A stretch of DNA of 7,150 bases from Acidobacteriaceae bacterium (GTDB taxonomy: Bacteria > Acidobacteriota > Terriglobia > Terriglobales > Acidobacteriaceae): the NCBI GenBank assembly GCA_027364815.1, contig DAHXOQ010000145.1, positions 1 through 7,150 of the forward strand, in the 5' to 3' direction. How positions within the stretch are numbered: position 1 is the stretch's first letter; the number at the start of each line of letters is the position of its first letter. Positions 1 through 6,101 of this stretch are shown here, in pieces. A program made the position numbers and the translations under genes. A model generated the notes under the pieces. It was not told where the DNA came from and searched no databases. It was given only the letters and a program-made list of their open reading frames with translations.

Positions 1-57
1 GTGAATGAGGCGCGGCAGTATTTGGTGAAGCCCTATCAGAGGCCGGATACGGAGTAG
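1..57 (+). CDS. Possible 3' end of a plus-strand gene (partial)
   Basis: Frame 1 is open from the window edge to a TAG at 55-57 and would give an 18-residue C-terminus ending ...YLVKPYQRPDTE. The other two plus frames have stops within the first few codons, so if a plus-strand gene enters from the left this is its frame. The tail is polar and I do not recognise a family. With only 18 codons, an open frame could be chance. Confidence 0.35.
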   Translation: MNEARQYLVKPYQRPDTE

Positions 58-83
58 ATTTTGTTGAAAGCTGAAAGAGCAAA

Positions 84-113
84 TTGCAGCGCAGCGGTAG
101 CAAGCCCTATAGT
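84..113 (+). promoter_or_regulatory. Candidate sigma70-type promoter for the beta-propeller lipoprotein gene
   Basis: TTGCAG (84-89) and TATAGT (108-113) are separated by 18 bp. The -10 matches the consensus at 5 of 6 positions, but the -35 is weak (TTG only). Transcription would start near 120 and leave a leader of about 30 nt carrying the GGAGG at 141-145. Inferred from sequence alone. Confidence 0.3.
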
Positions 114-151
114 GGTCACTGATTGAAGAAGAAATATACTGGAGGCCTGCG

Positions 152-1177
152 GTGCTCAACCTACGGCGCGTTCTGGGTTTTGTTTTTGCGGTTTCGATTT
201 TATTTTTATTTTCTGGATGCACGAGGGCGGCTGCGCCCGCTGAGAACGCACAGCCGGCAGCGCTGAAACTGGTTGCCGAGATCGCGATGCCGGGACCCGC
301 TGTGCGCTTCGATTATCAGAGTCTTGACAGCGTGCACGGGCGCCTCTACATCAGCCATATGAACGCCGATCAGCTCGTGGTCTTTGACACGAAGGAGCGC
401 AAGGTGGTGGCGAATCTCGACGGCTTCCCGGGTGTTCACGGAGTGTTGGCGATTCCTGAAACAGGCCAGGTTTACGCTTCATCAACCGGGGAACACAAGC
501 TGGCGGTGATGAATATGCAATCCCTGAAGATCATCGCGAAGGCCGGGCCGATCAATTATCCCGATGGAATTGCTTATGCACCGAAGGAGAGGCGCGTATT
601 TGTCTCTGATGAACATGGCGACGCCGATGCGGTCATCGACGCAACGACGAATACGATGATCACGTTGATACCACTTGGAGGCGGCGCGGGGAATACAGTA
701 TATGATCCCAACTCGGGGCATATCCTGGTTGCGGTGCACGAGCAGAATGAGCTGGTGGCGATAGACCCGGCGAGCGCAAAAATAATCGGGCGCTATAAGC
801 TGAATGGAATTGAGAGCCCCCATGGAATTGCGCTGGATGCGAGCGCGAAGCTGGCGTTTGTGGCGGGTGAGGAGAATCACAAACTGGCTGTTGTGGATCT
901 CACGACGATGCAGGTGATGGGCACGTACAACGTGGGCAAGGACCCTGACGTTCTGGCATTTGATCCCGGTCTCAAGCGATTGTATGTTTCGGCGGAGTCG
1001 GGAAATGTAACGGTGTTTGGTGAGGAGGGCAAGAGTCTGGTTACGCTGGGCTCACTGCAAATGCCCTATGCGCACACGGTGAGTGTGGATCCGGTGAGGC
1101 ACCTGGTTTATTTTCCATTGCAAAACATCAACGGTCATCCGGTCTTGCGGATCATGGAGCCGAGTGGGGTTCACTAG
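152..1177 (+). CDS. YncE/YVTN-like beta-propeller lipoprotein
   Basis: A 341-residue exported lipoprotein. The N-terminus is a classic lipoprotein signal: basic LRR, a hydrophobic stretch at residues 7-20, then lipobox FSGC with the acylated Cys at residue 23, followed by an Ala/Pro-rich linker. The rest looks like repeated beta-propeller blades with the recurrent pattern 'R-(L/V)-(Y/F)-(V/I)-S...V-(V/I)-D...(V/I)': for example RLYISHMNADQLVVFD near residue 65, RRVFVSDEHG near 147 and KRLYVSAESGNVTVF near 274. Conserved turns such as YPDGIAY and SPHGIALD fit YncE/YVTN repeat proteins. Such proteins are generally binding or scaffold folds; no catalytic motif is visible and the ligand is unknown. 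The start is GTG at 152, chosen because GGAGG at 141-145 lies 6 bp upstream and the lipoprotein signal begins right there. It stands alone: the next gene downstream is on the opposite strand, 33 bp away. A quinoprotein-like or SMP-30-like propeller is a less likely alternative. Confidence 0.85.
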   Translation: MLNLRRVLGFVFAVSILFLFSGCTRAAAPAENAQPAALKLVAEIAMPGPAVRFDYQSLDSVHGRLYISHMNADQLVVFDTKERKVVANLDGFPGVHGVLAIPETGQVYASSTGEHKLAVMNMQSLKIIAKAGPINYPDGIAYAPKERRVFVSDEHGDADAVIDATTNTMITLIPLGGGAGNTVYDPNSGHILVAVHEQNELVAIDPASAKIIGRYKLNGIESPHGIALDASAKLAFVAGEENHKLAVVDLTTMQVMGTYNVGKDPDVLAFDPGLKRLYVSAESGNVTVFGEEGKSLVTLGSLQMPYAHTVSVDPVRHLVYFPLQNINGHPVLRIMEPSGVH

Positions 1178-1210
1178 TTTATTCATTGCGCGGACAAGAG
1201 GGTCGAAGAG

Positions 1211-1405
1211 CTATCTGTAGTAAAACCCATAGCGCCGCTCAGCTGTCAGTGCCCAGATCAAAGCAACGAGCCAGCCGACACCGGTCCAACCAAAAAAGAA
1301 GTTGAGCAGGACGATAGCGGTCATTGACCGTGCGTCGCGCGAGCTGGCAATAATCGTTGGCAAAAAGTACATTGCGCCGGCAAACATTAAACCAAACAAA
1401 TGCAT
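1211..1405 (-). CDS. Superinfection immunity (Imm-like) small membrane protein
   Basis: A 64-residue inner-membrane protein reading MHLFGLMFAGAMYFLPTIIA at the N-terminus. It has two hydrophobic helices (about residues 2-20 and 31-53) joined by a short charged loop (SSRDARS). The pattern 'YFLPTIIA ... NFFFGWTGVGW-VALIWALT' is the hallmark of the superinfection immunity protein family (Pfam Imm_superinfect, named after phage T4 Imm, which blocks DNA injection by a second phage). Most bacterial members are chromosomal and of untested function, so an anti-phage role is only inferred. Start choice: a longer reading from the ATG at 1423 is possible, but the strong ribosome binding site GGAGGGAG (minus strand, about 1419-1412) lies between the two ATGs and about 9 bp before the ATG at 1405, and nothing resembling one precedes 1423. 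It is convergent with the lipoprotein gene and divergent from the protease gene, with no phage genes nearby. Confidence 0.8.
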   Translation of the reverse strand: MHLFGLMFAGAMYFLPTIIASSRDARSMTAIVLLNFFFGWTGVGWLVALIWALTAERRYGFYYR

Positions 1406-1666
1406 AAGCTTCTCCCTCCGCATTCAGAGACATCCATTTTAGAACTGGATGGCTGGTCGACAAAACCATTGATGATGAAGGTACGTTGACAGGCGGGAAG
1501 AAGTTCCAGAAATCTTAATTTCGCTTCATTTCTTAGAAAAATCAAATTTTTCATGTATTTTTCTGCGCTGCAACTCACAAGAAGCTACTCGTGTTTTAAA
1601 TCTGTACGCCGATATATTACTTAGCTTCTCTGTGTCTTAGCCGCGTTACTTATTGAGGAGAAAATC
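1406..1666. other. Divergent intergenic spacer, AT-rich
   Basis: About 260 bp between the starts of the Imm-like gene (minus) and the protease gene (plus). It is clearly more AT-rich than the genes around it. It holds the ribosome binding sites of both genes, a perfect 7-bp inverted repeat (GAAAAAT at 1536-1542, ATTTTTC at 1546-1552) and a TATATT hexamer at 1613-1618 that could be the -10 of the protease promoter, with no clear -35 upstream. A TTGACA at 1486-1491 lacks a convincing -10 partner. I see no RNA gene or coding frame in it. Confidence 0.5.
1613..1618 (+). promoter_or_regulatory. Possible -10 element for the protease gene
   Basis: TATATT matches the -10 consensus at 5 of 6 positions and sits 49 bp before the ATG at 1667, which would give a leader of about 40 nt. 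There is no recognisable -35 hexamer at 16-18 bp upstream (GTGTTT is the nearest), so this is weak. Confidence 0.25.
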
Positions 1667-4600
1667 ATGTATCGAATGCACCGTTTTACAACATCGCTCA
1701 ACGCACTCATCTTCTTTCCCACGCTCGCACTTGTGATCGTTGCCCTTCTGCTCAAGCCGACTGCGGCGCGTGCTCAAGGTCCAGATATTGCTCCGAGCGC
1801 GCGGGTGGCATCAAATATTGAGGATTCTGACCGCGCCGCACTCCCCGCCGTGATTCATCCTCTGATTCATCGTTCCAAGGACGATGGCCCGATAGAAATG
1901 AGCGAGCCGACGAACCGATTGCTGCTGTTGCTCAAGCGATCTCCTGCGCAGGAGGCAGCACTGGGGCAGTTCATCCGCGCGTCGCACACGGAAGGCGATC
2001 CTGCTTATCACAAGTGGCTCAAGCCCGAGGAGTTTGGGCAGCTCTATGGACCTGCGGATTCTGATATTGCGGCGATCAAGGGGTGGCTTGAATCGCACGG
2101 GTTGACGGTGAACCAGGTACACGCCGGACGCGGCGCGATTGAGTTTTCAGGGAATGCCGCACACCTTGCTGAAGCGTTTCATGCTTCGTTGCACAGGTAC
2201 AGTTACGAGGGGAGGAGCTTCACTGCGAACAACAACACGCCGACGATTCCTGCGGCGCTTGCACCTGTAGTTGGAGGGATTGTCTCACTGACAAGCATTG
2301 CGCCGAAGAGCTATCTGAACACTCTGGGTAAAGTTAATTACAATCCGCGCACTCATATGGCAAAGCCGCTGTGGAGCGTTCCCGTACCTGGCTCGACGCC
2401 GAGCTTCGCGGTTGCGCCGATCGACTTCTATGCGCAGTACGATTTGAACAGCGTCTACGCGAACAACATCAACGGGTACAGCCAGTGGATAGCGATCATT
2501 AGCGCGTCGAATATTGACGTGACGGTGGTGAAGGATTACCAGTCTATTTTTTCAATTCCCAGCTTTCTTCCTGAGGTGGTGGTGGATGGCGAGGACCCGG
2601 GCATGAACGACGACGCGGTTGAAGCGTACACAGATGTTGAGCTGGCGATCTCAGTTGCGCCTCGGGCGAAGGTGCTGCTGTACACTTCATCGGGCACGGC
2701 TGAAACTCCGGGGTTGCTGCTGGCAGCGTATCGCGCGGTTGAAGATGATGTGGCCGGCGTGATCAGCATGAGTTACGGGGAGTGCGAGTCTGACCTTGGA
2801 CTTGCCGGGAATGCATTTTGGAGCCAGTTGTGGCAGCAGGCCGCGGCGCAGGGACAGACGGTATTTGTGGCGGCGGGTGATTCGGGTTCAGCTGGGTGCG
2901 ACAACTTCAATACGGAGTCGGAGGCCTTCAACGGATTGGCCGTGAATGGGATTGCGAGCACGCCGTACAACGTCGCGGTTGGGGCGACTGATTTTTATTA
3001 TTCGCAATACGATGGCACAGCATCAGCGCTGAATGCGCAGCTTGCCACGTACTGGACATTTGCGACGACGTCATTCCCATCACTCTCGCTGTTGCAAACG
3101 ATTCCCGAGCAACCGTGGAACGTGAGCCTGGGATACAACATTGTGAGCAATCTGAACGACCAGTCGAGTTGGAATATTCTGGCCACGGGCGGGGGTGTGA
3201 GCAGCGTGGCCATGTCAAGTGGGGGGTACGCGAAGCCCGCGTGGCAGGCGGGGAGTGGAGTGCCGGCGGATGGACATCGGGATATTCCCGACCTCTCTCT
3301 CTTCGGCGGGACGAATGCGAATTACAGCTACTATCCGATCTGCGCATCGCTGGTAGATTGCACGAGCTTCACTCCGTCAGGGGCAGTTCTTGTGACTGCG
3401 GTGGGGGGCACGAGCGCGAGTGCGCCGGCGATGGCGGGAATACAGACGCTCGTCAACCAGGCGACGGGAAGCTGGCAGGGTCAGGCGGATTTTGTTTACT
3501 ATCCACTGGCAACGACTGCGCCGAGCGTTTTTCATGATGTGACGGTGGGACAGAATACAGTGCTCTGCGATCCGGGGACATCGAATTGCGTGAACTCGGG
3601 TGGCGGTCTTTATGTGGAGAACGCATACCAGGCCGGAGTTGGATACGATCAGGCTTCGGGACTGGGTTCGGTGGATGTGGCCAAGCTGATCAACAAGTGG
3701 ACGACTGTGAGCTTCAAACCAACGTACACAACGCTCGCGCTCTCGTCGAAAAATTTTGTACACGGGACGAGTATCACGGCGACGAGCACGGTGACGCCGA
3801 AGAGCGGCGGAGGTACGCCGACGGGTACGGTTGCGCTGACGACGATTGATGGAGTGAGCCGCGCGGGGAGCTTTGATGCTTTCACGCTGACCAACGGCAC
3901 TACGAGCCAACTTGTGGATAATCTGCCTGGCGGAACTTACTACATTGCATCGACTTACTCAGGCGATGGAACATTTGGAGCGAGCACTTCGAGTTACACG
4001 ATGATTACTGTAACGCCGGAGAGCGATTACATTCTCTCCTCAGGCTGGGCGGTGAATCCATATGATCTGAATTACTATCCGCTGAGCGCGGGAATCACTT
4101 TGCCGTACGGCGCGGGATTATTTTTGGATGCGGAGCCAATTGGCACTAACGAGAAGATTCCGACTCAACTTGCAGCGGCGACAGGAACACTGGTGTTTAC
4201 GGACACAGCAGGGCCGACGAGCACGCAGCCAATTGAGGTAGATGGCGTAGCTGAGTGGGCGAATGGGAATTTTGGGCCGGGGCCTCACTCGGTGAGTGTG
4301 AGTTATGGGGGCGACGCGAGCTACAAACCATCGAATGCATCGAATGTTTTCACCTTCAACATTCTCAAAGGCAGCACGATACTCAAGGTGATACCGCTGA
4401 CGACGCAGGTTGCGCCGGGCGGATCGGTTGCGGTGGATGTGCAGCTTTATACGGGATACCAGCCGCTGCTGGGGACGTTGCCGACGGGGACGGTGGTGGT
4501 GCAACTGGGGACGACGACGATCAATGCGACGATGTCGAGTTATGGAACGGTGGGCAATGCGTACCTGGAGACGGAGATTGTATTTGCGAATGTGCCTGCG

Positions 4601-5305
4601 GGGATTTTGCCGCTGACTGCGACGTACTCGGGCGATGCGAATTGGCTTGGTACTTCGGCGAATGGCGGGACAGTGGTTGCACTCTCGTATCTGATGTCGC
4701 CAACAGTTACGCTCGCGCCGAATACGACGACGATTATTCCCGGACAAAGCACGAACTTTACGGCAACGGTGAGTGGCGGAAGCGGCAAGTCTGTGCCGAC
4801 GGGTAGAGTCACACTCGAGAGCGACGATCAAAATTATGAAGCGAGCTTGGCGCTGACAGTTGGTTCGAGTTCGTCGACGGCGATTTTCAATGTTCCTGCG
4901 AACGCGTTGCAGAATGGGACGAATACGCTGGTTGCGGTTTACTCCGGCGATACGAATTACACGGTTGGAGCTTCAACGCCATCAACGGTGAATGTGAATG
5001 AGGGCGATTTTCGCATGACGCTGCTGAACACTTCGCTGGATATTCCCGCAGGTGGTTCGCAGGTGACGACGCTGGTGATTACGCCGGTCAACGGATACAG
5101 CGGGCCGGTTTCAGTGACGGCGAGCGCGGGAGTTGGGCTCGATATCGAGTTCTCTGCGATTACACCGAATGTGAGCGCGCCGTACAACGATACGGTGACG
5201 ATCTATACGGCGAGTACTCTGAATCCGTGGACATATCCGGTGTTGATATCGGGGATTGGCGGCGGACATATGCACACGGTGATGATTTATGTGCTGGCGC
5301 ACTAG
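1667..5305 (+). CDS. Secreted S53 (sedolisin/kumamolisin-type) peptidase with Ig-like repeat tail
   Basis: A 1212-residue exported serine-carboxyl protease precursor. Domains in order: a signal peptide (about 1-36, ending TAARA-Q); a pro-kumamolisin activation domain (about 80-212, with the typical YHKWLKPEEFGQLYGP at 114-129); an S53 catalytic domain (about 250-680); and a C-terminal tail. Catalytic residues are visible: Glu319 and Asp323 in E-A-Y-T-D-V-E, which align with the kumamolisin E-x3-D motif; oxyanion Asp405 in AAGDSGSAG; and nucleophile Ser583 in GGTSASAP. Asp624 (FHDVT) and Asp661 (GYDQASGLG) fit the calcium site. All six cysteines that I see (373, 411, 559, 565, 634, 641) lie in the catalytic domain, as in a disulfide-stabilised exported enzyme. 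The tail has four Ig-like modules of about 105-115 residues, each ending near Y-(S/G)-G-D (764, 880, 987, 1092), plus a last beta-rich domain (about 1112-1212). Known S53 enzymes are acid-active endopeptidases; nutrient protein breakdown outside the cell is inferred. The start ATG has GAGGAG 6 bp upstream. No C-terminal membrane anchor or sorting motif is seen. Confidence 0.93.
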   Translation: MYRMHRFTTSLNALIFFPTLALVIVALLLKPTAARAQGPDIAPSARVASNIEDSDRAALPAVIHPLIHRSKDDGPIEMSEPTNRLLLLLKRSPAQEAALGQFIRASHTEGDPAYHKWLKPEEFGQLYGPADSDIAAIKGWLESHGLTVNQVHAGRGAIEFSGNAAHLAEAFHASLHRYSYEGRSFTANNNTPTIPAALAPVVGGIVSLTSIAPKSYLNTLGKVNYNPRTHMAKPLWSVPVPGSTPSFAVAPIDFYAQYDLNSVYANNINGYSQWIAIISASNIDVTVVKDYQSIFSIPSFLPEVVVDGEDPGMNDDAVEAYTDVELAISVAPRAKVLLYTSSGTAETPGLLLAAYRAVEDDVAGVISMSYGECESDLGLAGNAFWSQLWQQAAAQGQTVFVAAGDSGSAGCDNFNTESEAFNGLAVNGIASTPYNVAVGATDFYYSQYDGTASALNAQLATYWTFATTSFPSLSLLQTIPEQPWNVSLGYNIVSNLNDQSSWNILATGGGVSSVAMSSGGYAKPAWQAGSGVPADGHRDIPDLSLFGGTNANYSYYPICASLVDCTSFTPSGAVLVTAVGGTSASAPAMAGIQTLVNQATGSWQGQADFVYYPLATTAPSVFHDVTVGQNTVLCDPGTSNCVNSGGGLYVENAYQAGVGYDQASGLGSVDVAKLINKWTTVSFKPTYTTLALSSKNFVHGTSITATSTVTPKSGGGTPTGTVALTTIDGVSRAGSFDAFTLTNGTTSQLVDNLPGGTYYIASTYSGDGTFGASTSSYTMITVTPESDYILSSGWAVNPYDLNYYPLSAGITLPYGAGLFLDAEPIGTNEKIPTQLAAATGTLVFTDTAGPTSTQPIEVDGVAEWANGNFGPGPHSVSVSYGGDASYKPSNASNVFTFNILKGSTILKVIPLTTQVAPGGSVAVDVQLYTGYQPLLGTLPTGTVVVQLGTTTINATMSSYGTVGNAYLETEIVFANVPAGILPLTATYSGDANWLGTSANGGTVVALSYLMSPTVTLAPNTTTIIPGQSTNFTATVSGGSGKSVPTGRVTLESDDQNYEASLALTVGSSSSTAIFNVPANALQNGTNTLVAVYSGDTNYTVGASTPSTVNVNEGDFRMTLLNTSLDIPAGGSQVTTLVITPVNGYSGPVSVTASAGVGLDIEFSAITPNVSAPYNDTVTIYTASTLNPWTYPVLISGIGGGHMHTVMIYVLAH
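3731..4996 (+). repeat. Four Ig-like (Big_3-type) modules within the protease gene
   Basis: Protein-level repeat, residues about 689-1110. Each module runs from a strand of 'T-x-T-(L/V)' type through P-T-G-(T/R)-V (717-721, 939-943, 1044-1048; the second module has ATGTLVF at 838-844 instead) to a closing Y-(S/G)-G-D-x-x-(F/Y/W). The closing motifs start at residues 764, 880, 987 and 1092, a period of 116, 107 and 105. DNA identity between modules is low by eye, so they are old duplications rather than a recent tandem expansion. Such modules usually act as spacers or carbohydrate/surface-binding stalks on exported bacterial proteins. Confidence 0.75.
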
Positions 5306-5620
5306 TTACTCTTTGTGTTTTGATTTGAATCGCATGCTTGAGCCGATGCTGATCACAACAATTCCAGAGGAGAAGAGAAAAAGCGCCAAATGATCCCAAG
5401 GTGCGCCTGAATTTCTGTTGATTTTGAGCAGAAACAATCCGGCGAAGAGATTGAAAAGCCCCCATAGAACATTGGTCAAAGCAGAGGACAAGCCTTGACC
5501 AGGAGGCTTTGCGAATGGAGTCGGAAAACGATCACCGGAGATTCCATGCAGAAAATGCGGGAGCGCATTTGTGAGCAGTGCGGCGGAGATAAAACACGAA
5601 ACGTAGTTGTACCAAGTCAT
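5306..5620 (-). CDS. Small three-helix membrane protein of unknown function
   Basis: A 104-residue protein predicted by eye to cross the membrane three times (about residues 5-24, 48-66 and 77-95), with a basic C-terminus (RFKSKHKE). The sequence NALPHFLHGISGDRFPTPFA (18-37) followed by PPGQGLSS and N-x-LWGLFNL looks like a conserved signature: I have the impression of similar uncharacterised bacterial membrane proteins with an N-x-x-PHF-x-x-G-I-S-G core, but I cannot name a family. No catalytic motif is evident. The start ATG at 5620 is supported by AAAGGA (minus strand, about 5632-5627) 6 bp upstream. Its TAA (complement of 5306-5308) lies immediately beside the TAG of the protease gene, tail to tail with no spacer. 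Confidence 0.75.
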   Translation of the reverse strand: MTWYNYVSCFISAALLTNALPHFLHGISGDRFPTPFAKPPGQGLSSALTNVLWGLFNLFAGLFLLKINRNSGAPWDHLALFLFSSGIVVISIGSSMRFKSKHKE

Positions 5621-5670
5621 GATTAGTCCTTTTTGCCGATGGGTTCAGTTTGTAATTTCGCAGGCTGATG

Positions 5671-5710
5671 TTTCTATCATCGCGCACAAATTTCCATCAT
5701 CGGCCACAAA
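5671..5710. repeat. Two head-to-tail copies of a 20-bp imperfect repeat
   Basis: Copy 1 is 5671-5690 and copy 2 is 5691-5710, directly abutting and matching at 17 of 20 positions (shared TTTC-ATCATCG--CACAAA; differences at positions 5, 13 and 14). The 7-mer GGCTGAT occurs just before (5664-5670 region) and just after (5713-5720 region), framing the pair. A 20-bp period is close to two DNA turns, so two protein copies would bind on the same face. An operator between divergent genes is an inference. Confidence 0.6.
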
Positions 5711-5802
5711 ATCGGCTGATTGCTCATTTGAATTTTCGCATTTCCAGCCTTTGTGTTGAATCTTCTGCAAGAATTTGCAACGATGCGCGCGATTCATGAA
5801 TC

Positions 5803-5810
5803 TATACAAT
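5803..5810 (+). promoter_or_regulatory. Possible extended -10 for the small ORF
   Basis: TATACAAT contains TACAAT (5805-5810), a 5-of-6 match to the -10 consensus, 23 bp before the ATG at 5834. A TTGCAA lies at 5775-5780, but 24 bp away is too far for a standard -35, so support is partial. Confidence 0.25.
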
Positions 5811-5833
5811 AGAGATGCAGAGCGAACTTCCCC

Positions 5834-6016
5834 ATGGATGTGAAGAACGAAAACAAACCTACGAGCCAAAGTGACGCTCCAGCGCCGAAGCCGGGGTTCT
5901 TCCGGCATTTGTATGATATTTTTCTGCTCTTTACCGGGATTTCGACACAACAGAATCTCTCAAGGACGCGGCCGACGCCGGTGAAAGTGCGGGGATGGTT
6001 TTTATTTAGAAAGTAA
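5834..6016 (+). CDS. Small hypothetical protein (60 aa)
   Basis: I do not recognise a family. The protein has a polar, Lys/Asn/Ser/Pro-rich N-terminus (1-20), a hydrophobic segment GFFRHLYDIFLLFTGIS (21-37) that could be an amphipathic or single membrane helix, and a basic C-terminus (RTRPTPVKVRGWFLFRK). Codon choice (CGG, CCG, ACG, GTG) is like that of the neighbouring genes, which favours a real gene, and the opposite-strand frame over the same region looks less protein-like. Against it: no clear Shine-Dalgarno before ATG 5834, only a TATACAAT upstream. It is co-oriented with mqnC, 85 bp ahead, but the spacer holds repeat-like sequence, so co-transcription is uncertain. Confidence 0.5.
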   Translation: MDVKNENKPTSQSDAPAPKPGFFRHLYDIFLLFTGISTQQNLSRTRPTPVKVRGWFLFRK

Positions 6017-6017
6017 A

Positions 6018-6083
6018 CCTGGGGTCAGATGTCAGAAATCCGGGGACAGGGAGTAAGAACTGAAATTCGCACATTTTCCCCGC
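6018..6083 (+). repeat. REP-like spacer element upstream of mqnC
   Basis: The spacer starts with CTGGGGTCAGA (6019-6029), has a direct repeat GTCAGA at 6024-6029 and 6031-6036, and then CGGGGA (6041-6046) paired with TCCCCG (6077-6082) as a perfect 6-bp inverted repeat around a 30-nt loop. The words 'GGGGTCAGA' and 'GAAATT..CACATTTTCCCC' resemble, from memory, widespread intergenic repeats linked to Y1/RAYT-type transposases. This is a resemblance only; a second copy is not present in the window. Confidence 0.4.
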
Positions 6084-6095
6084 TCCAATTAAAAT
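6066..6095 (+). promoter_or_regulatory. Possible promoter placing the mqnC transcript start at its ATG
   Basis: TTCGCA (6066-6071) and TAAAAT (6090-6095) are spaced by 18 bp, matching the -35 and -10 consensus at 4 and 5 of 6. Transcription would start around 6102, the first base of the mqnC ATG, giving a leaderless message, which fits the missing Shine-Dalgarno. AT-rich sequence makes chance matches likely. Confidence 0.25.
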
Positions 6096-6101
6096 CAAAG
6101 T

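Larger units (their letters stand above)
5621..5833. other. Divergent intergenic spacer with tandem repeat
   Basis: About 213 bp between the membrane-protein gene (minus) and the small ORF (plus). It contains the 20-bp tandem repeat at 5671-5710, flanked on both sides by GGCTGAT, and a TATACAAT at 5803-5810. No convincing coding frame or RNA gene is seen. Confidence 0.5.

Noticed and set aside
482..880. 132-codon open frame antisense to the lipoprotein gene
   Set aside because: It is covered by the beta-propeller reading frame, and its own translation shows no signal, domain or ribosome binding site.
1486..1520. TTGACA at 1486-1491 as a strong promoter
   Set aside because: No acceptable -10 hexamer lies 16-18 bp downstream (GAAATC or AAATCT at best), so it is probably a chance match.
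1204..2320. 14-bp word CGAAGAGCTATCTG found at about 1204 and again at about 2304
   Set aside because: One copy spans the end of the Imm-like gene and the other is ordinary coding sequence in the protease. The flanks do not match, so coincidence is the simplest explanation.
3115..3537. Open frame of 140 codons on the plus strand inside the protease gene
   Set aside because: It lies wholly within the protease gene, whose catalytic Ser583 and other motifs are intact in the other frame. Its composition (Glu/Gly/Arg/Cys-rich) is typical of an out-of-frame reading of GC-rich DNA.
4118..4831. 237-codon open frame antisense to the Ig-like tail
   Set aside because: Arg/His-rich low-complexity translation with no recognisable motif. 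It is a by-product of codon bias in the real gene on the other strand.
5291..5302. GTGC-TGGC-GCAC hairpin at the end of the protease gene as a terminator
   Set aside because: The stem is only 4 bp and no T-run follows directly, so it is too weak to call.
5705..5756. CACAAAATCGGCT ... AGCCTTTGTG inverted match next to the 20-bp repeat
   Set aside because: The arms differ by a three-base insertion and the loop is about 30 nt; this is not a credible hairpin without conservation evidence.
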